This document shows, in pieces, positions 11,970-23,145 of a DNA stretch of 64,000 bases. The translations under genes were made by a program, and so were the position numbers. The notes beneath the pieces were generated by a model. That model saw only the letters and a list, made by a program, of their open reading frames with translations, did not search any database and had not been told where the DNA came from. This DNA comes from Gnomoniopsis sp. IMI 355080 (lineage: Eukaryota > Ascomycota > Sordariomycetes > Diaporthales > Gnomoniaceae), in NCBI GenBank assembly GCA_027946555.1, contig JAPEVC010000056.1, forward strand, positions 62,001 through 126,000, given 5' to 3'. The stretch's first letter is position 1. Each line of letters opens with the position of its first letter.

Positions 11970-12272
11970 ATGTCCACAGCAGTACCCAAGCCACCGAGCG
12001 GGCACTTTAACCTGCTCTATTTCGCCAGCGCTAATACATTCACCGGGAAAGAGTTTGAAACATTGCCTGCTCCTCTGCCTGTGCGAAAGCTCTTCGCGAC
12101 GCTTGAGCAACGCTACGCAGGCATCAGGTCCAAAGTCCTGGAATATTGCCTGATCACCATCAATCTGAACTACGTCGACGTCCCTGAGGATAGCCATGAG
12201 GGCGGCGCCGACGAGCCGATGATCAAGGAAGGCGATGAAGTTGCCATCATCCCGCCTGTCAGCTCTGGGTGA
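11970..12272 (+). CDS. cnxG: Molybdopterin synthase sulfur-carrier subunit (MOCS2A/MoaD family)
   Basis: Small ubiquitin-fold protein of 100 residues that carries the thiocarboxylate sulfur used to form molybdopterin, acting in the cytosol with the large (MOCS2B) subunit. Evidence: size, the beta-grasp pattern NLLYFASANTFTGKEFETL, and the C-terminal KEGDEVAIIPPVSSG that enters the partner's active site. The terminal Gly needed for adenylation is present, but the penultimate residue is Ser, not the Gly of the usual GG tail. The start is the ATG at 11970; an upstream in-frame stretch (11919-11969) overlaps a likely 5'-UTR intron. It converges on the PSI-like gene, with the stop codons only 46 bp apart. 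Needed for nitrate reductase and other molybdenum enzymes. Confidence 0.88.
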   Translation: MSTAVPKPPSGHFNLLYFASANTFTGKEFETLPAPLPVRKLFATLEQRYAGIRSKVLEYCLITINLNYVDVPEDSHEGGADEPMIKEGDEVAIIPPVSSG

Positions 12273-12318
12273 ATCAAACCAACCGAAACCAGCTTGATCG
12301 ATCAACCGAGAGCTGTCT

Positions 12319-12857
12319 TCAAGTCCCAAATAGTGGCTCCTGTTCTGCCGAGCTTTGAACTTCGTTTCGCGACCAAATTTTGAGGCGCGCAGTCCGTGAT
12401 ACCCAATCCCATCTCCAAATTTTCCACCACCCTGGTTGCTGTCGCTTGTGATATCTACGCAGCGCGCTGATAGAGAAGGTCAGGAGGGCAATTAGCAATG
12501 CAAAGCCTATCGTCGATGCGATGGAGATAATAGATGTGAGACTCGTGATAGTCGAGACCTGACACCCGAGCGGCCGCGTCCGAACCTCCCAACGCTCAGC
12601 CCAATGCGGGCAGATATCTTCATCATATGCTGGTGCAAGTGCGGGAATAGCGTAGTCATTTGGTACACAGGACCAAGTCTACTCTACGTCAGCACATGAA
12701 GTCCTCTTGAGCATTCCGCAGACTCGTTCGCGTTTGGTCGCCATCTATTCACAAAGGGGCACCAACTGCAGCGGTCCTCATCTAGACACCCCTTACAGTC
12801 TTGATGTCTCCAGCAGCGAAGCAGATTCTCATCCGCTGAGTTGGGGTCCACCGCCAT
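12319..12857 (-). CDS. Small PSI-like Cys-rich single-pass membrane protein (spliced, 154 aa)
   Basis: This gene becomes visible only on splicing. Exon 1 is 12753-12857 (35 codons) and exon 2 is 12319-12678; the 74-bp intron has donor GTGAAT, branch-like GCTGACG and acceptor GTAG, phase 0. The product starts MAVDPNSADENLLRCW and has a compact Cys cluster (CWRHQDCKGCL, CSWCPFTWSCVPN, DICPHWAERWE, LGC) like a plexin/semaphorin/integrin (PSI) module. A hydrophobic segment of about 22 residues follows (SIISIASTIGFALLIALL), then a basic, Trp-rich tail ending EPLFGT. No signal peptide is seen, and no other ATG occurs on this strand for about 400 bp upstream. Function unknown. Cysteine spacing running unbroken across the splice junction supports the model. 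Confidence 0.78.
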
Positions 12858-13298
12858 GCAAGTGAAGATGGAAATATTGTTACCGAAAGATAGACTAAGG
12901 TTAGACTCAATGATAAGAGTTTGTTCAATTTTGACTCGGTCCGCGAAGGGGATGCGATACAACGTTCTTAGCTGTGCACAGGAAAGAGACTTTGTACGGG
13001 AGCTATGGCTGGCTCACAATTACGCGGAGGCAATGGCGCGGGCCGGAAGCTGGTCGCCTATTCCGGACTGACCACAGCCTTGACACTGGGGCCCTATGCA
13101 CCTATGTCGCGAGGTAAGAACACAACAACTGCAACGGCCTGCAATCGCTTTTATGCTATCTCTCCGCTGAGCTCTATGGTCAACGGGTCAGTGGACCCGG
13201 AAGAACAACTTTTGTAATCCGTATCGCTCTACCCAGATGCAGCTCTTCAGGATCCCATTCAAATGATTTCTCGTCTTCTTTGGGGCAAAGATATATCC
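12858..13298. other. Intergenic, no gene seen
   Basis: 441 bp between the start of the PSI-like gene and the stop of COG4. Open on both strands in places, but no coding-like segment. Confidence 0.6.
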
Positions 13299-15891
13299 TC
13301 ACATCTTAACCAAGCTTCTCGCCTTCCTCCTCTCTTCCTCAGTCAGAACCCACTCCATCCCCTCATCCTCACCCGCCGCCACGATCTCCTCCCACTCATC
13401 CTCCTCCATATTGGCGACCATAAGAATCTGCGCCGCCTTAGCAAATAGCTCTCGCACGCCGTAATTGCCACCTTTAGAGACCACATTGATGATCGCGCTA
13501 AAGTCCCTCTCCATACGAATCACACCGAACGCGTTCGCCCGCCCGAGATTCTTCCACACGCGGTCCACTAATACGCGCGCAAGATCACGCGCTGTAGTCT
13601 CAAGAAGAGTCGCGTAGGTCTTGGCCGTCATGAGCCTCGCGATTGGCTTCATCAGCGCGTCCCATCCGTGCTCGAAGCGGCGGCTCACTGCATCGAGAAG
13701 CTCGTCCTCGTCTAGGTCCTCTGCCGCGGCGAGATCGGCCAGCTCGTCTTCGGTGAGTGTGTAGTCAACTTCGCGGAAGGTTTCGGCGAGGATAGGGCGT
13801 AGGCGCAGGCGGACCACTTGCTTGGCGAGGACTTGAAGGCCTTCGTTGAGGAGTTCGGTGGTTTTGGAGGTGAAAGTGGCGAGGAGGGTGTTTAGCGCGT
13901 TCGTGACAAAGGTGGTATCGTGTTCGAAGGGGAATGAGTCTTTCAGTGCTGGTGAAGAGCTGACGCCGGTGGCGCGGTCTGGTGAGGCGCCTAGGAACGT
14001 GTGAATGATCCTGTCTAGATATTCGTTTGACATGTCAAGGCTGTTGATTAGGACGATGAACGCTATGATCTTGTCCTCTGGAGGGAATCCTCCTTGTACG
14101 ACGGGTTTCGGATAGGACTCGTCTCGCATCTTTCTCTGGACCATGCCAACGAAATCGGATCCTAGTACTCTGCCAATAGTCGGCAAGACAGATGCAACCG
14201 CATCCCTTTGTGAGGTTGAAAGTGTCTTCTGTATAACCGTATTGACGATGTACATAACGTCGTCCACAGCCGATATTATGTAAGGTGGCTCGCTATACAG
14301 ATGTTTCTGCGGATTGAGTGAAAGTCCGGTAGGCATTTCTTCTAGTTGGAATGCCTTTTCCACGGACCTCCGGAAGAAGAACGTGCTCATAACATTGTAA
14401 GGATTCGTAAGCTTCCCTGAAATCTTGCGGCTCAAATTGGATTTGATGAGAACGTCGGGCGTGACGAGTGGTGCATCGCCCGTGGCTTCAGGGTCCTGTA
14501 TGATGGCTGTCAATAGTTGTTCTCAGTTTCATAAAGAGAAGGTCCACAGGCCATCTTACCTTGCATTTCCCGGCAATGAACCGTGAGAACAGAGACCATC
14601 TTCCCAGCATAATAGCAATCTCGTTGAGGAGTGCGTCCACCTCTTTCATGTTAACGCCTTCATCCTCACTGTTTCTTGGGTCATTGGTACCGCCTCCTTG
14701 AGCCGGAGAGTTGACTCTCTGTATGTTGCCCATGCCCTTTTGTTGAGATAAGAAGCTGTGGACCAGGAAAGAAAAGGGATAGCTTTTGACGTCTGTGAGC
14801 TTCCTATCCACGGCCCTCTCATCGCTCCAAGAGTCGAGAATGATGCCGCCTTGAACGTCTGCTTCCATCTGCAGCCTCTCGATGACTTTGACCATCTTTC
14901 CAGAGCCATAATGTCTCTCAACCAGACCACCATGGCTTTCAACGATCTGAGCAATGTGCTCGAATAGCTTCGTGAGGGCATTTGCATAGAAGAAACCGTC
15001 CTGTCTGCCGTGGCCCCCGGTGCCCTCCTTCAGCGTCTGTCTTGCGGTGCCCGCCACTCCTTGGCAGACATAGCGGCCATAGACATCCAGACCTACGTCC
15101 CCTCTTCCTATCAAAGGGAACAATTTGAAGAATCGTGTGACCTTAGCACCATCGCCATCCTTTGCCGCCTTCTCGAACTCTCTCAGAAAAAGCCCGCACA
15201 GGCTTTCCCTAGCATTTTCGAGAGTGACCCAGGGCGCATCCGGTATTTCTACCGTCGGCACCATAGCTGCTGCAAAACCCCCTCGAATGATCTCCTCGGG
15301 CACCCTGCTCGCGCGGGCGATGTAGCCAGCCGCAGCCTCCCAGTCTTGCGGGGCCCCCATGCTCCAAACGACGCCACCAACACATGCCTTGAGCTCGGCG
15401 ACCTGTTCAACGACCCGGAGTGTCTCCTCAACCCGTTGCTTCTCGAGATCCAGCTCGCGCACCCTTCCTGACAGCCTTCCGGCCGTGTGCGCCGCACTGG
15501 CAAGCATGTTGTTGCTGATGGAGCGTGTTGCGATGACCTGAGTGCCGAGTCCCGCACGCAGGTTGTCCAAGCGTCCTAAGTCACGGCCAAGGTCGGTCTG
15601 TGCAGCTAGGCTGGCTTGGAGGCGGCGCACGAGGTCAGCCTCGCGAGTGTGAAGGGAGGCCAGAGCCGCGCGGACGTCGGCAGGGTTCGTAGCTTCTCGA
15701 ATAGAGCTTTGAGGTGGAATTGGAGAGGTGTTGTCCCTTCGCCCGGTGCTGATTGGACCAGTATTCTGCGAGGGTGTCATATTGGACGGCGACGGATTGC
15801 CATTCTTGGTGTTGATGGTGAGGGTGTTGGTCGCCGATCGAGCTCGGCTCGTCTTGGATGTCGTGGACACGCCATTTGCGAAGGCAGACAT
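13299..15891 (-). CDS. COG4: COG4, conserved oligomeric Golgi complex subunit 4
   Basis: Lobe A subunit of the COG tether for retrograde vesicles within the Golgi; binds SNAREs and Sly1-type proteins in other species. Two exons: 14560-15891 and 13299-14495, with a 64-bp intron (GTAAGA, branch TATTGAC, acceptor ACAG) in phase 0, joining RFIAGKCK to DPEATGDAPL. The product is 842 residues, normal for the family. Features: Ser/Thr-rich N-terminus, coiled-coil helices at about 70-160 (AALASLHTREADLVRRLQ ... LELKQRVEE-type heptads), and helical COG4 body segments such as RFFKLFPLIGRGDVGLDVYG and EPPYIISAVDDVMYIVNT. The C-terminus WVLTEEERRKARSLVKM matches family ends as I know them. It lies directly downstream of PMR1 on the same strand. 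Confidence 0.9.
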
Positions 15892-16784
15892 TGAGGCGGC
15901 CGGGTCGTATGGCGTCGCATGCCTGCTTGGGGGGAGAAAATGTTCAGATTTTGGCTCTTGTCGCCATCAGCTGTAAAAGTGGGTGTTGATCTTCCTGCTG
16001 ATGCTGTGCCGAGGAAGGGAGCAATTGCATTTAATTTAGGTGTCGATACGGTACGTTGGAGAAGTAACCCAAAGCTTATGTCATACTTGGTCTCAAGCTA
16101 TCTGCGTTTGGTCTACAACACGCACACAGTAGTACTCCGGACGCATGTTATAGGCCATTCTTCTATCAACAGATCTACCATTACTTGGCTCACTGTTTTC
16201 GTACCTGCTAGATTCATGTGCTCATATTGTCGGGTTATCTCTAGAAGTGTGAATCGAGTCTTACAGTGACCGGCGTAGTGACGATTTCGAGGATCATAAT
16301 CCAATCCTCAAATTTAAAGCTTTGTTGCAGGCTTCAGCGCACATTTGTGGCGATGATATGGATGCCCATAGAAAATTCATCATATTTTCAAGCTGCGGCG
16401 CCATGTTGTCCGAACGAAAATGAATGTGTGTAGTCCTATGTCTATCCACAAGCCAAGGCACGCCAAGGCGAAGAAGCTCGTGCTAGAGTTCGTAGTACTG
16501 GCTGGCAGGCTGTTGAGAGTGATTCTATTAGATGAATACCGAGGCAAAATTATATACAGAACGCCTACCTTTCATGCAGTCACAGGTCTTGCTCATGTGC
16601 TTGATCGCACGACAGAGAGCTACATAATCTTACTTGAATGAGTTGCATGTTCCTATATGCAACACCCGGCAGACGCAACTGACAGTTTATCATTTTGTCT
16701 AAAGCCTTGTTTCTACAGACGCCAACCCAAGCGCCATGCTAACCAATATACATGTTTTCAGTCAATCTAGGATGACTTACTCCA
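15892..16784. other. Intergenic: COG4 promoter and PMR1 3' end
   Basis: 893 bp, both flanking genes on the minus strand. AT content rises at 16070-16700. No coding signal or repeat recognised. Confidence 0.6.
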
Positions 16785-19700
16785 CTATACAGCCTGGCTA
16801 TACCCACCCCCAAGCCTCTTGCGGCCATAAAACCACCACTTCCTCGCCTCGTCTGCCCAGAACACGACACTACACAGTGTCACCAACCGCAACAGATCAT
16901 AGAAGCTCAACGCCTCGGTCTGGAAGACTTCCTGCAGCCAGGGAAAGTAAATTACCAACAACTGACCCACAAGAGATAGCGACACAGCCCAATTAAACAG
17001 TGTGTTGGAAAATAGTCCAACCTCACCGCGGAGGATGGACTTCGACTCGGAGCGACAGGTCAGCGCGTTGAACATGTCGAACAGGACGAAACACGTGAAT
17101 GTCATGGTGGTGTCGCGGCGCGTGACTTGACCGTCATCGAGCATCTCGTGCGTGTAGATGAGCATAGTACCGAGCATGATGAGGAAGGCGGATTGGCAGA
17201 CACGTTGTATGAGGGCGCGAGTGAGTGCAGGGGCGCCGCGGCGGCGGGGTGGGCGCTTCATGACGTCTGGGTCGACGCGTTCGACGCCGAGCGATTGAGC
17301 AGGTGGGCCATCCATGATGATATCTGGAGAATACTGTTTAGCATGAGGACAATATTGAAGGTAGAGAAGGGATACTTACTTATCCAGAGAATCTGCATGG
17401 GGTTCAAAGGTGATTTGAACCCCAGAACAGTGCAGATCAAGACCAAAGACAGACCAGCCGCGCTTGTGCTCAACTGGAACGTCAAAAAGTTCTGGATGTT
17501 GTTGAAGATGCCCTTTCCCTCCTCAATCGCGTGTAAGATGGTCGAAAAGTCATCGTCAGTTAGGATCATGTCCGCGGCCTCCTTGGCCACATCAGTTCCA
17601 TTTCTTCCCATGGCAATGCCAATGTCTGCCTTCTTCAGTGCCGGGGCATCATTGACTCCATCTCCTGTCATTGCAACGATATCTCCACGTGATTGAAGCG
17701 CTCCGATGATCTTCATTTTGTGGTCAGGATTAGTCCGCGCGAAGATGGTGGTGTGCTGCATAGCGAGCGCAAGGTCTTCCTCGGATAAGTTGTCCACGTC
17801 TCTACCAGTTAAGACTGGTCTTACTGAAACCTGACCGGGCCCATGTTCTCGAGGTGTAGCAATGTCCATTCCAAGTTGTTTGCCTATCGCCATCGCTGTA
17901 GTCTCTGCATCGCCCGTGATCATTATCACCTTCACGCCGCCACGCATGAGTTTCCTAATCGAGCGACCAACACCTGCCCTTGGAGGATCGCTCATACCAA
18001 CGATACCAGCGAACGTGAGCCCCCTGTAGACATCTTCGGATTCTTGTTGAATAGCGATCCCGTCGTTAGCAGGCGTTCCGCTCCGCTGGCCAGCTCCAGC
18101 GGACTTGCCCTTGCCAGACCTGTTCACAGGACCACTTGCGAACGCGATGACCCGCAAGCCCTTGATAGCCATAGCTTCCACCGCTTGGATAATCTCTTCT
18201 TTACGTGATGCATCGAGAACAAATTCTCGTCCGTGCTTCGTGGTGTAACTGTCACATGCTTCCAGGACTCGATCCACAGAACCCTTCATATAGGCGAACT
18301 CTTTCTCGTTCTTGTCGGACCCAATGGTGACTCCCATCCACTTCCTCTCGGAGCTGAAGGGAGTCTCAGATGTCCGTGGTCCTATAGAAGCGCGCACATC
18401 ATGCTCGCGGAACCTGTCCAATAAATCAAGCATGGCCACGTCTGTTGGTTGTCCGACCCAACGTGAGTATTCGTAGGCCTCGTTGCGGCCCAAGGTTGAG
18501 GAAAGCACCGCTTTAGCAGCAGCGCCATTTTCTGTATAACGTCTAGCCAAGCGCGCGTCGTTGGCAATGTTGCCAATGCGGAGGATGCGTAACGTCGCGG
18601 CATCCGGGGTGGCCTCTGTCGCTTCGTCGTCTGAGTCCACATCAAATGCTTCGTCTGCACCAAAATACCACATCTTCGAGGTCGACATGTGGTTCATTGT
18701 GAGCGTGCCTGTCTTGTCTGAGCAGACGACATTGACAGACCCCAGAGTCTCAACCTTTGGCATCTTGCGCACGATCGCATTATGCCGGGCCATGCGATGC
18801 ACGCCGAGGGCCAGAGTGACGGTGACAATGATAGGCAATCCTTCTGGAATTGCGGCGACAGCAAGAGAGATAGATTCTGTGAAAATCTCGAGGTAGCCCT
18901 TGTGTCGAAACCAGCCAGCCACAGATATGAGACCAATGATCACAAACGAAAATTTGCTCAGCTGCGAGCCTAATTGATCCATTGATAGCTGCAGAGGCGA
19001 ACGTGGGCTCTCGGTATCCGTAACGCTCGTCGCGATGGCTCCAAACTGGGTGTTTCCGCCTGTCGCGAAAACGATGCCCTGGCCGTGACCGGACTTGACT
19101 AGAGTTCCCATGTATGCGATGTTGCGCCCTTCGTGAGATTCATGGTCCCGAGGAAATGCGACACCATCTATGCCAGCTGCAAAAGTAGGTGCTGGTAATT
19201 GTAGGCTTGATCCTCCGGCGCTTAACTTTGCCCCTGACTTGCGGGGGGCTGGATCAGCAGTAATTCGGACGGGTTCAGTTTCTCCGGTCAAGTTCGATTC
19301 ATCGATGGTCAAATCTGCTGCCTTCGTTACGCGTATGTCTGCAGGAATTCTGTCTCCTGTCGTGAAGATGACCAGATCGCCAGGCACCAATGTAGCGGCC
19401 ATGACTTTAGAAGACGTAGCTTCTAAAGCTTCTTCTGCTGGTGTGGTAGCCCCAGACGCCTCGGATTCATCCCGCGCATTGTCTCCAGCAGCTTGCCAGC
19501 CTGGCGTCCGGGGAGTACGAGGAGCCGCAGGTCCTTTCGTAGCTAAGGTCCTGATCAAGTGTGCATGGTTCGGAACAAGACTGTTGAGAGCTTCGATGGA
19601 TTTCTCGGAGCGATACTCTTGGATGAAGCCGACGGCGACAACGATTGTGACTGCAAATGTGATACTGATGGCATCGTCTACGTTCCCCAGTAATACAGAT

Positions 19701-20131
19701 GCTGCTGCAGAGGCAAGCAATAGGAGGATCAAAGGCTCCTTGAACTGGCCCAGGAATCTCAGCCAGAGGGGTTCAGGAGGCTCGTGAGGTATTTCGTTGG
19801 GCCCATAGTCGCGGAGGCGTGCAAGAGCTTCGGAGGGCGTAAGACCGTGCGTCAAAGAGGATCTCGCTCGGGAGGCAACTTCGGCTGGTGTGAGGTATGA
19901 AAATTCGTCCGCGACGTTCTGCCAACTCGAAAGGTTAGTTCATTAGGGTGTTCTTCTGGTACTCCAGTCCAAGCATTCGAGTGGCGACTTTACCCTTGAT
20001 TCTGTAGGCGTTGTTCGCGTAGGCGATCTTGCAGGCGTCCTATTGCCTTCGACCCACGGTGATAGTTCAATGGCTTTGCTCGACTCGTTAAAAATGGGCA
20101 GGCTTGGGGAGTCGCCAGTGAACCTGTCCAT
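16785..20131 (-). CDS. PMR1: PMR1-type Golgi Ca2+/Mn2+ P-type ATPase
   Basis: Secretory-pathway pump that loads the Golgi with Ca2+ and Mn2+. Exons 19994-20131, 17380-19918 and 16785-17323; introns 19919-19993 and 17324-17379 (GTAAGT, branch TGCTAAAC) keep frame and restore the conserved ILWINIIMDGPPAQSLGVE. Product 1,071 residues. Motifs in order: cation-ATPase N-domain (LTPSEALARLRDYGPNE), TGETEP actuator loop (about 257-262), PEGLPIIVTVTLALG in M4, phosphorylation site DKTGTLT (about 447-453), TGDAETTA, and GDGVNDAPALKKADIGIAMG. Ten membrane segments are expected. Two low-complexity insertions (about 174-217 and 270-308) flank the TGETEP loop and make it longer than yeast Pmr1 (950). Start: ATG at 20131 (MDRFTGDSPS); an in-frame TTG upstream was rejected. 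Divergent from rad21. Confidence 0.92.
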
Positions 20132-21193
20132 GGTCCCGAGTGCTGCGGCTTGTGAGAGACCTTGCTGAAATGCGAGCCTGTAAATCGAAGTGTCTAGAGT
20201 ACTTTGGGGATCCAAAGGGACCTGACCCCACGCTACAGTATCAGTCTCGAAGGCGAAGAACTGATCCGTCTCTAGCAGCGACTAAGATATCACAAGCTAC
20301 AGCGAAGGGGGTTTGCGAAATGCTCTGAGCCGTGAAACGTGGACAGCCAGCGGCATTTACATCCGAAGAAATGAACGATTACGGAGAACCGGCACCAGCT
20401 TCATTGTTTGGCTTCGACGAGAATGTCGGACGGTGCTGAGGTCGGCGTAGGGATTTCCGCAGGAATTCCGAGAACGTAGGTATACGTTAATGTAGGTAGG
20501 TAGACAGGCGTGTCTAGCAGATTGCTGACGACGTGTCCGAGAACATACAGCATTAACTGCGACGTCAGTGGGCCTGTAAGGTCATACCCCTGCGTCTCGG
20601 GCTAGCGTGGCTGTGGGGCCTGACAAGCTTGTCGACAGTGTAACGCTCGAAACATACCCTAACCCTGCTGTGGACGGCCAGCGGGGCGAGATCGTGAATT
20701 GAGTGAGGTGAGTGAAAGCAGCCACCGCCCACAGGCTCCAGCCACCTGGATTTGACCCGGCACCGCCCCTTCCATGTCCGCCCGCTTGCAGCTCGCACCT
20801 CCAAAGTTTACCGACCTAGACAAACCACCGCACCATCTTCCTCCACTCTCTCTCCTCCTTCCATTGCTATCCCTAGCACCCCCGCGATCCGCTCCAAGTC
20901 GCCGCAAATCCGCTTTAGCATCGTGTCTAGCTGATCGCGACTTTTATTATTTTGCTTGATATCGATCTCCGACCATTGTTGATACGCGTTGCGCTGTTTT
21001 CTACTCGCTGCCGTTGCGTTCTAATCCACGCGACGACCCGCAACGCGAGACTGTCCCGTCGTGTCGTGTTTACGATCCGCGTCGTCGCGTCCGAACAGCA
21101 TCGACAACTATACGTGTTATACCAGGAGCCACCTCTCGATCATCTCATCATATAATTGTCACTCATTAACGCCGCAGCGACGCCGTCGCGACC
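20132..21193. promoter_or_regulatory. Divergent promoter region, PMR1 / rad21
   Basis: 1,062 bp between the two ATGs. The right side (about 20760-21190) is C/T-rich on the + strand (TCCTCCACTCTCTCTCCTCC), typical of a fungal 5' leader for rad21. A TAGGTAGGTAG word lies near 20495. No TATA box is evident. Confidence 0.5.
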
Positions 21194-23145
21194 ATGTTCT
21201 ACTCCGAAGAGCTCTTCCAGAAGACCGGGCCTCTGGCTCGGGTCTGGTTATCTGCCAACTTGGAGCGCAAACTGTCCAAGCAACACATCTTGCAGTCGAA
21301 TCTCACAGAGAGTGTTGAACAGATCATCATGCCAACTCAGGCACCAATGGCCTTGCGCATGACTGGTCAGCTGCTTCTCGGCGTGGTGAGGATTTACAGC
21401 CGCAAAGCCCGGTATTTGTTGGATGATTGTAACGAAGCACTGTTGAAGATCAAGATGGTAAGCCGCCTGTGTACTAAGGCTTTCATTGAGAGTTACTAAT
21501 TTACTACAAGGCGTTCCGTTCCTCTGGAAACAATGACATCCCCGTCAATCTGCAGGTGCCCAACCGAGAGGCCCTCCTGCTGCCGGATCGGATCACGCCC
21601 TACGACAACCTGGACCTCCTTCCTGCGCCTGATGTCGACTTTCTCCTGACTCAGGATGCAGATCTTGGCTCTCAGCCGCTGGGTCGCAAGGGTCGTGTCA
21701 GTCACCGAGACATCAACTTGCAGGAGGATTTCAACAACAGTCAATTCTTGATGGATGGGATGGACAAGGACGATGGACTTGCTCTAGCCAACGTAGACGA
21801 TTTGGACCTGCAACTGGACTTCGGCATGGACATTGACGATCAACCCACGAGATTGACTGTTGAAATGGGTCGTGACGCTCCGGCCGCCCGGGGCGTCGAG
21901 GAGGATATGTTCAGCGAATTTGACCTTCCACAGACCGCCAAGCAGAGAGGTCACGACGAATCGACTGCTCTCGGATTTGGGGACGGTGGAGTTCGTATTC
22001 ATGATGATGATGGCGATATCGTTATGGGAGACGATGACTTTCAATTGAACATCGGAGACCAGTCAGCCATGGCCGCGGCTGGACCCGCGCGAGCTCGCAT
22101 TTCCGAGTCTCCGCTGTCCGATATTGATGAGGCATTTGCCAAGGAAATTGAACTTGAATACACCCGGACTACAGATGTTTACGAGCCAACCGAGGGCGAC
22201 AACACTGTGACCCAGAAGGCGCCCCAGCGGTCGAAGAAGAGAAAGGCGATCGCTCCGGATGAGCAAACCATGCTCACTGGCGCCGCTTTCAAGGAGCAGC
22301 AATTGAAGTACGACAACATCTTAAAGCCGCAGGTCTTCCTTCCACGCGATCCATACTTGTTAGCTTTGATGGAGATGCAGAAGAATGGTGGTTTCGCCGC
22401 CAGCATTATGATGGATGGGCTGGGTGCTACTTGGGCACCAGAATTGAAGGACTTGCTGTCTATAGACGCCATGCGCGGACCGAGTGATCTCAAGCGAAAG
22501 CGTGATAGCGGCATTGCGGATATGGGGTCGGATGGCGAACTACTTGCTTCTAAGTCGCCACGCCTCGAGATCAACGATGATGAGGATCCTTTTGCCGTTG
22601 GCGGTACCGACTTGGGCAACCAGTCCGTCGCTCCAGACGGCACGATTCTGGAAATTCAAGGCGACGACGGAATGGCCATCCATGACGATGACGACGATAC
22701 AGCACTTCCGAATTTCGACGACACAGTGGCACCTCTGGTACATCCCGCAGATAGCGGTCCAGTTTCTATCGGGACGAAGCACGCTGTGCATATTCTGCGT
22801 GATCTCTTCGGCGATGAGGCGGCAAGCAATGCCGACAAGCGCAAGAAGACTTCTGTCGTCTTCCAAGACCTTTTGCCTGAGAAGAAGACGAGCAAGGCCG
22901 ACGCGACCAAGATGTTCTTTGAGTGCCTAGTTCTTGCCACGAAGGATGCCATCAAGGTGGAGCAACCCGAAGGCTCTTTGGGCGGTGCCATCCGTGTAAG
23001 AGGAAAGCGTGGCCTGTGGGGAGCCTGGGCTGAGCGGGAGGCTGGCGGTGAGATCGATCAAGAAGAGGACCAGCCTGCTACTCCTACCAAGCAATCTGAA
23101 CCCGCGGTAGCTCCCGGCTCCGCGACTGTTGCTGTCTCCGCATAG
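21194..23145 (+). CDS. rad21: Mitotic cohesin subunit Rad21/Scc1 (kleisin)
   Basis: Kleisin that closes the Smc1-Smc3 cohesin ring. Exons 21194-21457 and 21511-23145; the 53-bp intron (GTAAGC, branch TTACTAAT, acceptor ACAAG) is phase 0. Product 632 residues. The N-terminal Rad21/Rec8 domain begins MFYSEELFQKTGPLARVWLS with the ARVWL... and KARYLLDDCNEALLKIKMAF motifs that bind Smc3. The middle is acidic and disordered. The C-terminal winged helix that binds Smc1 is at about 560-625 (ATKMFFECLVLATKDAIKV). A separase-type cleavage motif, TVEMGR, is at about 204-209, resembling the ExxR sites of yeast Scc1. The mitotic form is favoured over Rec8 by the N-terminus and overall likeness. Start context and first-exon length agree with fungal orthologues. 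Confidence 0.92.

Noticed and set aside
19943..20215. Upstream TTG start giving PMR1 28 extra residues
   Set aside because: Non-ATG start; the ATG at 20131 gives a normal N-terminus.
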